Shown here: positions 27,521 to 36,650 of the stretch, piece by piece
How the letters are laid out: each line of letters starts with the position of its first letter
How positions within the stretch are numbered: the first letter of the stretch is position 1
NCBI GenBank assembly: GCA_022778545.1
Contig: JALFDW010000025.1
Coordinates: forward strand, 62,001-126,000
Direction of reading: 5' to 3'
DNA length: 64,000 nt
Source of the DNA: a bacterium
Lineage (GTDB): Bacteria; Bacillota; Clostridia; Christensenellales; CAG-138
The notes under the pieces: generated by a model
Seen by the model: the letters and a program-made list of their open reading frames with translations, nothing else
The model's database searches: none
What the model was told of the DNA's origin: nothing
Made by a program: the position numbers and the translations under genes

Positions 27521-28351
27521 TTATTTTGTGCGTTCAATGAGATCCACCGTGGCTTCAAGCCAGGGCGCGCTGACGCGTTCGATCAGCCCACGGTCGCATG
27601 CGTCGGCAAGCGTGGGGGCGATGGGGAGCTGCGCCACATGGGTGATGCCGTTGCGTGCGGCGACAGCATCCACGCTGCTTTCCCCGAAGATCGCGTGCTT
27701 TTCGTGGCAGTTCGGGCATTCAAAGTACGCCATGTTTTCCACGATGCCAAGCACGGGCACGTTTAGCATCCCGGCCATCTTCACGGCCTTTTCCACGATC
27801 ATGGAAACGAGTTCCTGCGGGGAGGTAACGACGATCACGCCGTCCACCGGCAGGGACTGGAACACCGTGAGCGGCACATCGCCGGTTCCCGGAGGCATGT
27901 CGACGAACATATAGTCTACATCGCCCCAGACGACTTCCGTCCAGAACTGTTTTACCGCGCCTGCGATCACGGGGCCGCGCCAGACAACGGGGTCGTTCTC
28001 ATTTTCGAGCAGCAGGTTGATGGACATCAGCTCGATGCCGGACTCCGTCGTGGCAGGGAATACGCCCATCTCGTTGCCTTCGGCCTTTTGGTGTACGCCG
28101 AACACGCCCGGGATGGAAGGGCCGGTGATGTCCGCGTCGAGGATGGCCGTTTTGTGCCCGCGGCGGCGCGTGAGCACTGCGAGCAGGGAGGTGACGAGGG
28201 ACTTGCCCACGCCGCCCTTGCCGCTTACGACGGCGATGACCTTTTTGACGCTGGAATACTGGTTGACCGGCGCGATGAGGCTTTGCGGCTCAGTGCGCTC
28301 TCCGCAGTTGGAAGAGCAGCTGCTGCAATCGTGGTTGCATGATTCGCTCAT
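27521..28351 (-). CDS. mrp: Mrp/ApbC (NBP35-like) iron-sulfur cluster carrier ATPase
   Basis: The 276-residue P-loop ATPase has the deviant Walker A GKGGVGKS (near 44-51), a C-terminal CPNC pair that binds the bridging 4Fe-4S cluster, and an N-terminal Cys-rich stretch (CNHDCSSCSSNC) as in NBP35. It loads Fe-S clusters onto apoproteins, relevant for the Rnf subunits and ferredoxin-type enzymes nearby. AAGGAG precedes the ATG. It starts only 34 nt after the RimK-like gene with no terminator between, so it seems part of the riboswitch-led operon. Confidence 0.94.
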   Translation of the reverse strand: MSESCNHDCSSCSSNCGERTEPQSLIAPVNQYSSVKKVIAVVSGKGGVGKSLVTSLLAVLTRRRGHKTAILDADITGPSIPGVFGVHQKAEGNEMGVFPATTESGIELMSINLLLENENDPVVWRGPVIAGAVKQFWTEVVWGDVDYMFVDMPPGTGDVPLTVFQSLPVDGVIVVTSPQELVSMIVEKAVKMAGMLNVPVLGIVENMAYFECPNCHEKHAIFGESSVDAVAARNGITHVAQLPIAPTLADACDRGLIERVSAPWLEATVDLIERTK

Positions 28352-28385
28352 GGCATTTTCTCCTTTTTATTGCAATGATATTTCT

Positions 28386-29282
28386 TCAAGTTTGCGCTTG
28401 AAAGCGGGGATTCATGACAGCAGAGGCAATGTGGGCGAGGACCGCGCCCGCAATGTCCGCGCCCGTGCAGGCCGCGAGGCCCTGGAAGTGGGCGTTGGAG
28501 TTGACCTCGCACACAAGGGGGCCATCCGCTCCGTGCAGCAGATCCACGCCTGCATAATCGAGCCCGAGCAGCGCGGCGGCGCGCTTTGAAAGGGCCTCCT
28601 CCTCAGGGGAAAGCGCATAGGGCGCGCAGCTCCCGCCGCGGGCGACGTTGGCGCGGAAATCCGTCTCATTGCGCCGTTCCATGGCCGCGACGACGCGGCC
28701 GCCCACAACGTAAGCCCGCACGTCCCGTCCAAGGCTCGTCCGCACGAATTCCTGCATCAGCATGGGCGTCCCTTCACGCGCGGCAAGAAGCTCTGCTGCC
28801 TCCGCCCGCGTGTTTGCAAGGTAAACCTGCTTGCCGAAGGAGCCGCTGCATTCTTTCAGGATGAGCGGCAGGCCGAGCAGCGCGATGGCGTGGTCGAGAA
28901 ATTCCATGCTGCCATACCCCACGAAGGGGTAGGTGCGTGGCACAAGGATCGTGCGCGGCATCGGGATGCCATGGCGTGCAAGCGCGATGTGCGTGAGCGC
29001 CTTGTCATCGCACAGCGAAAGGGCGCGGACGCTGTTGAACACGCGAAGCCCCATGGCTTCAAGCTGCATCCCGAGGTACTTGTCCTTATCCCACAGGATG
29101 GCAAAATCGTAGCCCGCCGCGTCAAACAGCGGGGTGCAGGCAGCTGCGTCAAACAGCAGCGCATCGTTTGTGCGCGGTACGAGGGAGATCCCGCGCACTT
29201 CCGCGGCCGCGCAGAGCGCGTCCCGCAGAGCAAGGAAATTGGCTTCCTTTACGAAACCGTTTGTGATCAGAAGTCCGCGCAT
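28386..29282 (-). CDS. RimK-like ATP-grasp ligase
   Basis: The 298-residue ATP-grasp protein shows the RimK pattern: N-terminal Rossmann-like domain, HGIPMPRTILVPRTY linker, ECSGSFGKQVYL, LMQEFVRTSLGRDVRAYVVGGRVVAAMERR, and the metal-binding DLLHGADGPLVCEVNSNAHFQGL. RimK-type enzymes add glutamate (or similar) to a carboxylate. The start at 29282 follows GAGGG, 7 nt after folT, so it is co-transcribed with a folate transporter under a folate-type riboswitch. Glutamylation of folate is therefore a candidate role, inferred only from context. Confidence 0.88.
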   Translation of the reverse strand: MRGLLITNGFVKEANFLALRDALCAAAEVRGISLVPRTNDALLFDAAACTPLFDAAGYDFAILWDKDKYLGMQLEAMGLRVFNSVRALSLCDDKALTHIALARHGIPMPRTILVPRTYPFVGYGSMEFLDHAIALLGLPLILKECSGSFGKQVYLANTRAEAAELLAAREGTPMLMQEFVRTSLGRDVRAYVVGGRVVAAMERRNETDFRANVARGGSCAPYALSPEEEALSKRAAALLGLDYAGVDLLHGADGPLVCEVNSNAHFQGLAACTGADIAGAVLAHIASAVMNPRFQAQT

Positions 29283-29289
29283 GAAACCC

Positions 29290-29832
29290 TCACATGCGTC
29301 CCAGCTTATCCAATACTTTGTGGCGTGCAAGGAGCTTGCAGACCGCGTAAAGCAGCACTGTGTAAAGCGGGATCATTACGGCTTGGTTGGCAAGCCGCAC
29401 CCAAATGAGCTGCCACGGGCTGCCATAGAGCTTTACGAGCAGCAGCGTGTTCAGAATGACGCTGCCGAAAATCTGCCCGGCGGCCACGGCTGCAAGCAGG
29501 CGCAGGAACGTGGGCTTCTGCTTTTTCATGAAAAACAGGCCGGGCACGAGGCCGAAGAAGATCCCGACCACTGTGAACCAGGGCATATATGCGCCTTTGG
29601 GGAACAGCAGCGCCTGAAGAAGATCCGTAAGCGCACCTACGATCCCGCCATAGGCAGGGCCGAACAGGACGCCCGCAAGGATCACGGGCAGCACGCCAAA
29701 GCCGATCTTGAGCGTATAGGAGCCGAAGGGCACGGCAGGAATACTCAGAAGCCCTCCGAGCACCACGCCGAGGGCGGTCAAAAGGCCGCAAACAACAAGC
29801 GTGACAACATGATGGTGTACATTTTTAGGCAT
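29290..29832 (-). CDS. folT: Folate-specific ECF transporter S component
   Basis: The 180-residue integral protein has six hydrophobic helices and the S-component core LSIPAVPFGSYTLKIGFGVLPVILAGVLFGPAYGGIVGALTDLLQALLFPKGAYMPWF, which resembles FolT. It binds folate and relies on a shared EcfAA'T energy module, which is not in the window. Its ATG follows GAGGAGGT, and a tetrahydrofolate-type riboswitch lies directly upstream. Confidence 0.88.
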   Translation of the reverse strand: MPKNVHHHVVTLVVCGLLTALGVVLGGLLSIPAVPFGSYTLKIGFGVLPVILAGVLFGPAYGGIVGALTDLLQALLFPKGAYMPWFTVVGIFFGLVPGLFFMKKQKPTFLRLLAAVAAGQIFGSVILNTLLLVKLYGSPWQLIWVRLANQAVMIPLYTVLLYAVCKLLARHKVLDKLGRM

Positions 29833-29879
29833 GGAAAAACCTCCTCATAATGAAATTGCGGCAATTGCTCGTACCGCAT

Positions 29880-29898
29880 AAAAGAGGAGGCTCCTCCT
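29880..29898 (-). terminator. Riboswitch expression-platform terminator
   Basis: On the minus strand, AGGAGGA-gcc-TCCTCTT followed by T residues forms a short hairpin between the aptamer and folT, fitting transcription attenuation. The stem also contains a Shine-Dalgarno-like AGGAGG that is distinct from the one used by folT at about 29846. Confidence 0.6.
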
Positions 29899-29900
29899 GT

Positions 29901-30027
29901 ATGCAGCAGCGGGATTCGGGTACCGCACCGCAAGCGCGAGGCTTTTCGTCCGCCCGACGATCTCCCTGACCGGACGGCACTCACCGCCCGGGAACGGGCG
30001 GCATAACGCGCGGCAACCTACTCTGCC
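29901..30027 (-). ncRNA. Tetrahydrofolate (THF) riboswitch aptamer
   Basis: Read on the minus strand it starts GGCAGAGTAGG, then GCGCGTTATGCC, and ends with a CGAAAAGCC...GCGGTGCGG...GAATCCCGCTGC region. These match the folE/folT-associated THF riboswitch core (GGAGAGUAG, CGCGUUAAGUG, then CGGUGAAUC...). A large GC hairpin (GCCCGTTCCCGGGC) makes the inner region longer than the typical aptamer. It sits 5-6 bases after the predicted transcription start and before folT, the expected target gene. A covariance-model search was not run. Confidence 0.75.
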
Positions 30028-30040
30028 TTTGTTCGTTTCG

Positions 30041-30069
30041 ATTGTACCCGAAACGGAATGGAAAGTAAA
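30041..30069 (-). promoter_or_regulatory. Promoter of the riboswitch-folT-rimK-mrp operon
   Basis: On the minus strand, TTTACT (complement of 30064-30069), a 17-nt spacer and TACAAT (complement of 30041-30046), just upstream of the aptamer. Confidence 0.7.
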
Positions 30070-30079
30070 GGGGGAACGC

Positions 30080-30112
30080 AAAAACGCCCGCCTCCAGAGA
30101 GGGCGGGCGGTC
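30080..30112 (-). terminator. Terminator of the aldo/keto reductase gene
   Basis: CGCCCGCC pairs with GGGCGGGCG around a CTCTCTGGA-type loop, followed on the minus strand by five T, 20 bases past the stop at 30133. Confidence 0.88.
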
Positions 30113-30132
30113 GGCACCGGAAAGGCGGTGCA

Positions 30133-31224
30133 TTACTCGAACTTCTCTGCGGCTTCACGCAGGTGCTCGGTGATCGGGATATGCTGCGGGCAGCGGTAGA
30201 TGCAACTCTCACAGTTGAGGCATTCGGAGGCGAGCGCTTTGTCCTTGCAGGCGTTTGCGTATTGCTTCTTTGCATAGGCGTCGCCGTAAATGCGGCTGTC
30301 GTTGAGCGCCCGCAGAATGCCGGGGATGGGGATCTCCGCAGGGCAGGTCTCCGTGCAGTAGTTGCAGCGCGTGCAGGGGATGGAGGGGACTTTCGCAAAC
30401 GCTTCGCGCACCTCTTCCACAACGGCGCGCTCCTCCGCGCTGAGCGGCTGCAGCGGAGAGAAGGTCTTCAGGTTATCCTCCACCTGATCGGCTGCCGACA
30501 TGCCGGAAAGCACCATGATAACGCCTTCAAGGGAGGCGCAGAAACGCAGCGCCCAGGATGCGAGCGTCGCCTCAGGCGCGTAGGCCTGGAAGGGGGCGGC
30601 AAGCGGCGGCTGGAGTTGCGCGAGCGAGCCGCCGCGCACGGGCTCCATAATGATGACGTCCTTGCCGTGGCGGCGCGCCGTTTCATAGCACCGGCGGGAT
30701 TGCACACGCTCGTTCTCCCAGTCCGCATAGTTGATCTGGAGCTGCACAAATTCCATTTCGGGGTGCGCGGAAAGGATCGTTTCAAGAACTTCGGGCGTGT
30801 CATGGAACGAGAAGCCGATGCGCTTTACAAGCCCCTCTGCCTTCTTTTTCTGCACGAAGCTCCATGCGTCCACGGCGTTTGCGGCTTCAAGGTTCTTGCC
30901 GCCGAGCGCGTGCAGCAGATAATAATCAAAATAGCCCGCGCCCGTCTTTTCCAGCTGTTCGTTGAAAAGGCGCGCAAGGTCAGCTTCCTCCTTGGCGAGC
31001 CATACGGGCATCTTATCCGCCAGCAGAAAGCTTTCCCGCGGGTGACGCTTTACCAGCGCTTCCCGCACGAAAATTTCGGATTTGTAATCGTGATAGCCAT
31101 ACGCGGTGTCAAAATAGGTGAAGCCGGCCGCGAGAAAACGGTCAAAAAGATTTTCCGTTTCCTTCTGGTCGACCTGCCCCTGGGTTATGGGAAGGCGCAT
31201 CGTGCCAAAACCAAGCTGTTTCAT
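30133..31224 (-). CDS. Aldo/keto reductase with C-terminal 2[4Fe-4S] ferredoxin domain
   Basis: The 363-residue protein has an aldo/keto reductase barrel (1-280) with the tetrad D39, Y44, K71, H105, and a C-terminal ferredoxin-like domain with two clusters: CTRCNYCTETCP and CLNCESCIYRCP. Such proteins are common in anaerobes and probably couple ferredoxin or NAD(P)H to reduction of carbonyls. The substrate is unknown. A TATAAT -10 element lies at 31283-31288 on the minus strand; its -35 is not clear. Confidence 0.93.
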   Translation of the reverse strand: MKQLGFGTMRLPITQGQVDQKETENLFDRFLAAGFTYFDTAYGYHDYKSEIFVREALVKRHPRESFLLADKMPVWLAKEEADLARLFNEQLEKTGAGYFDYYLLHALGGKNLEAANAVDAWSFVQKKKAEGLVKRIGFSFHDTPEVLETILSAHPEMEFVQLQINYADWENERVQSRRCYETARRHGKDVIIMEPVRGGSLAQLQPPLAAPFQAYAPEATLASWALRFCASLEGVIMVLSGMSAADQVEDNLKTFSPLQPLSAEERAVVEEVREAFAKVPSIPCTRCNYCTETCPAEIPIPGILRALNDSRIYGDAYAKKQYANACKDKALASECLNCESCIYRCPQHIPITEHLREAAEKFE

Positions 31225-31481
31225 GCAGTACCTCCAGCATCAGAATTTGGGAAGTGTTGTCCGAAAAGGGCGGACGATTGAAATTATATATAAGCGTATC
31301 AAAAAAGGGGAAAAAGGTCAATCTGGCGCGCCGAAATGACCCGAATTATTTGTATGCAAAATTTGGAGCAAAAGAGATAAAAATGCTTTTCATGCAAAGG
31401 GCTGTGCGGTAAAATAATACAGGTATGCGCCTGGCCTTGTCGGTGCGCGGCGCAAGTCTGAACAAGAAGGGCAAAAGGGAT
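31225..31481. promoter_or_regulatory. Divergent intergenic region with promoters
   Basis: This 257-base AT-rich stretch separates the aldo/keto reductase (minus) from the glycosyltransferase (plus). A TATAAT (complement of 31283-31288) faces the reductase. A TTTTCA (31387-31392), 17 nt, TAAAAT (31410-31415) pair faces the glycosyltransferase. No gene or structured RNA was recognised. Confidence 0.45.
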
Positions 31482-32507
31482 ATGATCGTTGTGATACCGG
31501 CCTATGAGCCGGATGAAAAACTGCTCCGCATCGTTGCGGCGCTGCGGCAGGATACGGATTATGCAATCGTTGTGGTGGATGACGGAAGCTCCGAGGCGGC
31601 GCAGCCGGTGTTCGCCGCTTTACCGGCGGAGGTCACGCTCCTGCGCCATGCGGAAAACCGCGGCAAGGGGCGCGCGCTCAAAACGGCGTATGCGTATATC
31701 GCGGAGCATTTCCCGCAGGATGAGGGCATTGTGACCGTGGATGCGGATGGACAGCACCTGCCGGCGGATGTCGTGCGCGTTTCGGAGGACTGGGCGCAGC
31801 ATCCGGATGCGCTCGTGCTCGGTTCGCGCCGGTTTACGGGCAATGTCCCGTGGCGCAGCCGCACGGGCAACGCCATCACGCGCGCGGTGTTCCGCGTTTC
31901 CACGGGCGTTTCGGTCTACGATACGCAGACGGGTTTGCGCGCGTTTGCCGTTTCCCGCATCCCGATGATGCTTGAGATGCGCGGCGAGCGCTATGAATAT
32001 GAGATCAACGTGCTGCTTTATGCAACGCGGCAGCATGTGCCCATCCGCGAGGTGACGATCGAGACCGTCTACATCGAGGATAACGCCTCCTCCCACTTTC
32101 ATCCCCTGCGGGATTCCTGGCGGATCTATAAAATGATCCTGCTGTTTGCAGCCTCATCCATGACGTCCGCCTTGGTGGACTATGTGCTCGTGCTTGCGCT
32201 TTCCGCCCTGTTTGCAGGGCATGCGTACCGGCTTCTCCTCAGTGTCGTGATTGCGCGCGTTGTCAGCTGCTTCCTGAACTATATGCTCAACCGCAAGCTC
32301 GTGTTTGAGGATCGCTCACGGTCGAGTCTCCTGCGGTATGCGCTTGTTGCTGTGGGGATCATGGCGGCGAACTACGGCCTGCTTTCCCTGGTTTCGGCTG
32401 TGCTGCCGCTTGCGATTGCCAAGCTTCTTGTGGAGCTTATGCTGTATCCGTTGAGTTTTTACCTGCAGCGGAAATTCGTTTTTGCGCAGGAAGAGAGGGT
32501 TTCATAA
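31482..32507 (+). CDS. Family 2 glycosyltransferase fused to a GtrA-like membrane domain
   Basis: The 341-residue protein has an N-terminal GT2 domain (1-215; MIVVIPAYEPDEKLL, VVVDDGSS, and the DxD in TVDADGQH), similar to dolichol-phosphate-mannose synthase, followed by a GtrA-like four-helix domain (220-340; DYVLVLALSALFAG, FLNYMLNRKLVFE). It should transfer a sugar to a polyprenyl phosphate and flip or present it at the membrane. The start at 31482 is favoured over 31425, which lies within a few bases of the predicted transcription start. It leads a likely operon with the next three genes. Confidence 0.88.
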   Translation: MIVVIPAYEPDEKLLRIVAALRQDTDYAIVVVDDGSSEAAQPVFAALPAEVTLLRHAENRGKGRALKTAYAYIAEHFPQDEGIVTVDADGQHLPADVVRVSEDWAQHPDALVLGSRRFTGNVPWRSRTGNAITRAVFRVSTGVSVYDTQTGLRAFAVSRIPMMLEMRGERYEYEINVLLYATRQHVPIREVTIETVYIEDNASSHFHPLRDSWRIYKMILLFAASSMTSALVDYVLVLALSALFAGHAYRLLLSVVIARVVSCFLNYMLNRKLVFEDRSRSSLLRYALVAVGIMAANYGLLSLVSAVLPLAIAKLLVELMLYPLSFYLQRKFVFAQEERVS

Positions 32508-32510
32508 AGA

Positions 32511-33536
32511 ATGGAAAAGAAAAATAAAAAGAGGGCCGGCACGATCGTGCGCACGGTCGTGCTCGATGTGCTTGCGTTCGGTGTGTGCCTCGTTGTGTTC
32601 GCATATTTTCACCATGTGCGCGTGCCGAAGCTGAACCCGGCGGAGCTTGTTCAGCCAACGCCTACGCCTGCGGTCGCGTCTGAAATTCAGCCAACGCCTG
32701 CACCGGATACTTTGCTGGAACAGATGGCGGAACAGACGCCGGAACCCACGGGGCTGCTCGGTGGGAAGTATGCAGAGAAATTCTCCGCGGCCGGCCCTGC
32801 GTTCGACGAAACAAGCTACCGCAGCGAGAACGTGGCGATAGAACTGCGCACGGAATATGTATATGAGAGCATCGTGCATGTTGCGGATATTTACATTCAG
32901 GATATTGCTTCTTTCCGCACGGCGGTGTACGATGAATTCGGAAAATCGCCGATCCGTGCGCAGGAGATGGCGCAGCAGACGGAGGCGATCGTTGCCATTT
33001 CGGGCGACTATTTTTCCGCGCACCTCAACCATGGCATGCTGATCGTCCGCAACGGGCAGGTCTATGTGGATAAGCCGCCGAAGGGCTATGACACCTGTGT
33101 GCTGTATTATGACGGCGTGATGGAAACCATCCGGGATGCGGCGTTCGACCGGGATGCGGTATTCGCGCGTGGGCCGTATCAGGCCTGGTGCTTTGGCCCT
33201 GCCCTGCTTGGCGAAGATGGCGCGGCGATCGAATCCTTCCGCGGTTCGACCATCCGCACGAACAACCCGCGCAGCGCGATCGGCTATTTCGAACCCGGCC
33301 ATTATTGCTTTGTGATGGTGGAAGGCCGCAGCAACGATTCCGCGGGGATGACTCTGGAACAGCTTTCCGAATTCTTTGCATCCATGGGCTGTAAGGCGGC
33401 ATACAATCTTGATGGCGGAAAAACGGCCGAAATGGTATGGGAGGACGAACGCGTGAACCCGCGCATCGGCAGCGGACGGTCCGTCAGCGACATTCTTTAT
33501 ATTATGGATGGCAAGAGCGAGGGGGGCGCACAATGA
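32511..33536 (+). CDS. Phosphodiester glycosidase family protein (NAGPA/DUF2233), membrane-anchored
   Basis: The 341-residue protein has one N-terminal membrane helix (about 11-34), a Pro/Thr-rich stalk (PTPTPAVASEIQPTPAPDT) like that of the propeller protein at 3806, and a DUF2233/NAGPA domain (140-335) with NPRSAIGYFEPGHYCFVMVEGRS and AYNLDGGKTAEMV. The family hydrolyses sugar phosphodiesters; a wall- or glycan-facing role fits the upstream glycosyltransferase, 3 nt before. The ATGA overlap with the next gene suggests coupling. Confidence 0.9.
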   Translation: MEKKNKKRAGTIVRTVVLDVLAFGVCLVVFAYFHHVRVPKLNPAELVQPTPTPAVASEIQPTPAPDTLLEQMAEQTPEPTGLLGGKYAEKFSAAGPAFDETSYRSENVAIELRTEYVYESIVHVADIYIQDIASFRTAVYDEFGKSPIRAQEMAQQTEAIVAISGDYFSAHLNHGMLIVRNGQVYVDKPPKGYDTCVLYYDGVMETIRDAAFDRDAVFARGPYQAWCFGPALLGEDGAAIESFRGSTIRTNNPRSAIGYFEPGHYCFVMVEGRSNDSAGMTLEQLSEFFASMGCKAAYNLDGGKTAEMVWEDERVNPRIGSGRSVSDILYIMDGKSEGGAQ

Positions 33537-33745
33537 AACTCAAACGACTGATCCCGCACATTACGATCATCCTTGCGATGATGACGCTTACCTTCTTCGT
33601 AATTGACCGCTTCAACGAGTTCATGGATTTCATGACGAGCGAGATGAGCAAATGGGTCTTTGCGGGGCTTGCGGTGTTTGCGATCGCATCCTCCGTGCGG
33701 CTCATCGCGGCGGACTGGAAAGAGAAGGATGAAGAAGAAAAATAG
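33533..33745 (+). CDS. Small two-helix membrane protein
   Basis: The 70-residue protein has two hydrophobic helices (about 7-25 and 40-57) and a charged C-terminus (DWKEKDEEEK). Its ATG overlaps the phosphodiester glycosidase stop (ATGA), so it is translationally coupled. No family was recognised; it may be an accessory to the neighbouring envelope enzymes. Confidence 0.75.
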   Translation: MKLKRLIPHITIILAMMTLTFFVIDRFNEFMDFMTSEMSKWVFAGLAVFAIASSVRLIAADWKEKDEEEK

Positions 33746-33757
33746 GAGGGCATGTGG

Positions 33758-34558
33758 ATGGAACTGATCCTGCTCGGCACGGGCAATGCCATGGTGACGA
33801 AATGCTACAACACCTGCTTTGCGTTTCGCAGCGGCGTGGCACATTACCTTGTGGATGCGGGCGGCGGCAATGGTATTCTGCGCCAGTTGGAGCTTGCGGA
33901 GATCCCTGCGGAATCCATCGAAGGGATGTTCATCACCCATGGACATACGGATCATATCCTCGGTGCGGTCTGGATCGTGCGCAAAATGGCGGAACTCATG
34001 AAGAGGGGCACCTGTACGGGCGAATTTGTGATCCGCTGCCACGATGAAGCCGCGCAGATGCTGAACAAGTTCTGCGAGATGACGCTTGCGCCCGCACAGC
34101 TTCGTTATGTGGGAAACGGAATCCGCATCCAACCCGTTGCGGCAGGGGAGGAGTTTGATGCGCTCGGCATGCGCATCCGCGTGTTCGACATTCTTTCCAC
34201 CAAGGCAAAGCAGTTTGGCTTTTCCGCGCTGCTGCCCGATGGCAAGCAGCTCACCTGCCTGGGGGACGAGCCCTATAACCCGGCAGCCGATGCGCGCGCT
34301 GAAGGGAGCGACTGGCTGCTTTCCGAGGCGTTCTGCCTGTATGCGGATCGGGAACGCTTTCATCCATACGAAAAACACCATTCCACGGCGCTCGATGCGG
34401 GGCGCATGGCGGAATCGCTCGGCGTGAAGAACCTCGTCCTCTATCATACGGAGGATAAGACCCTTGCAACGCGCAAGGAACGCTATGCGGACGAGGCAAG
34501 GGTGGCGTTTTCCGGCCGCGTATTCGTGCCGGATGATCTTGAGAGGATTGCTCTGTAA
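33758..34558 (+). CDS. Metallo-beta-lactamase fold hydrolase (RNase Z-like)
   Basis: The 266-residue protein starts ELILLGTGNAMVTKCYNTCFAF and has the metal motif THGHTDH (near 60), a second Asp (LGDEPYN) and a late His (LVLYHTED). The pattern resembles ribonuclease Z/ElaC relatives, but the exact substrate is uncertain. The start at 33758 is preferred over the ATG at 33752 because AGGAGG lies 8 nt before it. It is 12 nt after the small membrane gene. Confidence 0.87.
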   Translation: MELILLGTGNAMVTKCYNTCFAFRSGVAHYLVDAGGGNGILRQLELAEIPAESIEGMFITHGHTDHILGAVWIVRKMAELMKRGTCTGEFVIRCHDEAAQMLNKFCEMTLAPAQLRYVGNGIRIQPVAAGEEFDALGMRIRVFDILSTKAKQFGFSALLPDGKQLTCLGDEPYNPAADARAEGSDWLLSEAFCLYADRERFHPYEKHHSTALDAGRMAESLGVKNLVLYHTEDKTLATRKERYADEARVAFSGRVFVPDDLERIAL

Positions 34559-34609
34559 CAGGAATGGGGCTGTATCGGAAATAGAAAAACGAATTCGGAG
34601 GTGCCAAAC

Positions 34610-35137
34610 GTGAAAGCGACGCTCGATGATCTTAAAACAAGGCGGAGCTGCCGCGCTTACCTGCCGCGGCAGGTGGAGAAGGAGACTCTGGAAGCAATTC
34701 TGGACGCAGGGACTTACGCGCCCACGGGCATGGGGAGGATGTCCCCTAAACTGGTCGTTGTACAGGATGCGGAAACGATCCATGCCATATCCCGCATGAA
34801 CGCGGCGGTGATGGGCACGGAGAACGACCCGTTTTACGGTGCGCCGACGGTCGTCATCGTGTTTGCGGATTCGGCGATCCCCACCCATGTGGAAGATGGC
34901 AGCCTTGTGATGGGCAACCTGATGAACGCCGCGCATGCGCTTGGCGTGGATTCCTGCTGGATCCACCGGGCAAAGCAGGTGTTCCAAACGGAGGAGGGCA
35001 GGGCACTCATGAATAAATGGGGCCTTGGCGAGAACTATGTGGGCATTGGCAACTGCATTCTCGGCTACCGCGCGGCGGAACTGAACCCGCCGAAGGAGCG
35101 CAAGGCGGATTACATCGTTTGGGCATCAGACGCATAA
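34610..35137 (+). CDS. Nitroreductase family protein
   Basis: The 175-residue FMN-dependent nitroreductase has RRSCRAYLPRQV (FMN-binding Arg cluster), APTGMGRMSPKLVVV, and the C-terminal GIGNCILGYRAAELNPPKERKADYIVW. It is a short form of the family. The start is the GTG at 34610 with GGAGG 8 nt upstream; the GTG at 34601 overlaps that site. The physiological substrate is unknown. Confidence 0.9.
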   Translation: MKATLDDLKTRRSCRAYLPRQVEKETLEAILDAGTYAPTGMGRMSPKLVVVQDAETIHAISRMNAAVMGTENDPFYGAPTVVIVFADSAIPTHVEDGSLVMGNLMNAAHALGVDSCWIHRAKQVFQTEEGRALMNKWGLGENYVGIGNCILGYRAAELNPPKERKADYIVWASDA

Positions 35138-35190
35138 AACAGCAAAAAAGAGCAGTTTCCCGCCCTTTTATAGTTTTAAATTTGATAGTT

Positions 35191-36012
35191 CTACAATTTG
35201 GCCGGTTTAAAGCCACTTCCCGTGAGCACCTCTGCCTCCGCAAAACCGCAGGCTTTTGCGAGCGCAGCCGCATCCTCAAAGCCGGAAAGCAGGGTGTGCG
35301 CGCTGTGGCTGTCGCTGGAGAGGACGATGGAACAGCCCAACTCCCTGAGCCGCCTGAGTAAAAACGGCGCGGGATAGGGCGCAGCGCGCCAGCCCCGGCT
35401 CATGGCGCCCGTGTTGATTTCAAAACGCGGGTGCTTTTTTGCGGCCGCCGTGAGCGCGTCGAGCGCAGCGGCCTGATAGCGCGGGTCTGCTTCATCGAAC
35501 AGGCGGCCGCCTTCGTTGAATTTTGTTATAAGGTCAAAATGCCCCACGATGTCCACACGCGGTTCTGCGCACAGGCGCACGGCAAGGCCTTCATAATAGG
35601 TGGCGGCATAGCGGTAAACATCGCCGGAGAAATGCTCCCGGATGGCCGCTTCCGTGGCCTCAGGGCTCACATCCGCCGGGGAGAATCCGCCGTCCGGCAG
35701 CGGCACATAGTGCCCGGAGCCGATCACATAATCGTAAACGCCGGTATCACTCGTGCCGTACACGTCCTTTTCTATCCCGCAGAAGATCGGCAGCCGCTCC
35801 GCGTATTCCGCCCGCAGGGAATCAATTTCCGCTCGGTAATTTGTGGCAGCCTCTGCGTCCATGCCGCAGGATGGGTCGAATGCCACAAAGGAATGGCCGG
35901 AAAAACCAAGCGCCGTAAGCCCTGCGGCGCAGGCGGCTTCCACCATCCCGCGCGGGGTGGCTGTGCCGTCGCAGAAGGTGGTATGCACGTGGAAATCCGC
36001 GCGGATGCTCAT
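35191..36012 (-). CDS. hisK: Histidinol-phosphatase (PHP family)
   Basis: The 273-residue PHP-domain phosphatase begins [12 protein letters not shown] (metal His), with [25 protein letters not shown] and [10 protein letters not shown] contributing further metal ligands. It removes phosphate from histidinol phosphate. It is the last gene of the his operon, overlapping hisIE by ATGA. Downstream only an imperfect A/T-flanked hairpin (about 35147-35172) is seen as a possible terminator. Confidence 0.94.
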   Translation of the reverse strand: MSIRADFHVHTTFCDGTATPRGMVEAACAAGLTALGFSGHSFVAFDPSCGMDAEAATNYRAEIDSLRAEYAERLPIFCGIEKDVYGTSDTGVYDYVIGSGHYVPLPDGGFSPADVSPEATEAAIREHFSGDVYRYAATYYEGLAVRLCAEPRVDIVGHFDLITKFNEGGRLFDEADPRYQAAALDALTAAAKKHPRFEINTGAMSRGWRAAPYPAPFLLRRLRELGCSIVLSSDSHSAHTLLSGFEDAAALAKACGFAEAEVLTGSGFKPAKL

Positions 36013-36650
36013 TTCGTCATCTTCTTCTGCTTCACCTTTTTGTCGATCACATGGCGGGAGGCGAGCTCGGCAAGCACATCTTCCACAGAAATGCCCATCT
36101 GTACCATCAGCACCAGCACATGGTATGCAAGATCCGCGATTTCGTAGATGGTCTCCTTTCTGTCATCCGCTTTGCCTGCGATGATGACTTCCGTGGATTC
36201 CTCGCCAACCTTCTTGAGAATCTTGTCGATACCCTTCTCAAACAGATATGTGGTGTAGGAGCCTTCCTTCTTTTCCGTTTTGCGCCCTTCGATGAGCGAA
36301 TAAAGCGCCTGCATGGAGAAGGGCTCTGCCCCGAACACATCGTCGTTGAAGCAGGAGTCGGTGCCGAGGTGGCAGGCCGGCCCGTCCTTTTTCACATATA
36401 CGACGAGTGCGTCCCGGTCGCAATCGGCCTTGATGTTCACGATGTGCTGCACGTTGCCGGAGGTTTCTCCCTTGCGCCAAAGCTCCTTACGGGAACGGGA
36501 CCAGAAGCAGGTGCGCTCCTCCGCAAGGCTGATGGCAAGGCTTTCACGGTTCATGTAGGCAAGGGTCAGCACGGCGCGGCTCTCCGCATCCACGACGATG
36601 GCGGGAATAAGGCCGTTTGCGTCGAATTTCAGTTCGTCAATGTTCAACAT
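36009..36650 (-). CDS. hisIE: Bifunctional phosphoribosyl-AMP cyclohydrolase / phosphoribosyl-ATP pyrophosphatase
   Basis: The 213-residue fusion has HisI (1-115; [36 protein letters not shown], with [10 protein letters not shown] and CHLGTDSCF) and HisE (118-210; [26 protein letters not shown]). It catalyses steps 2 and 3 of histidine synthesis. The start at 36650 follows AAGGAG and overlaps the end of hisF; the longer frame to 36851 is antisense noise within hisF. Confidence 0.97.
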   Translation of the reverse strand: MLNIDELKFDANGLIPAIVVDAESRAVLTLAYMNRESLAISLAEERTCFWSRSRKELWRKGETSGNVQHIVNIKADCDRDALVVYVKKDGPACHLGTDSCFNDDVFGAEPFSMQALYSLIEGRKTEKKEGSYTTYLFEKGIDKILKKVGEESTEVIIAGKADDRKETIYEIADLAYHVLVLMVQMGISVEDVLAELASRHVIDKKVKQKKMTK

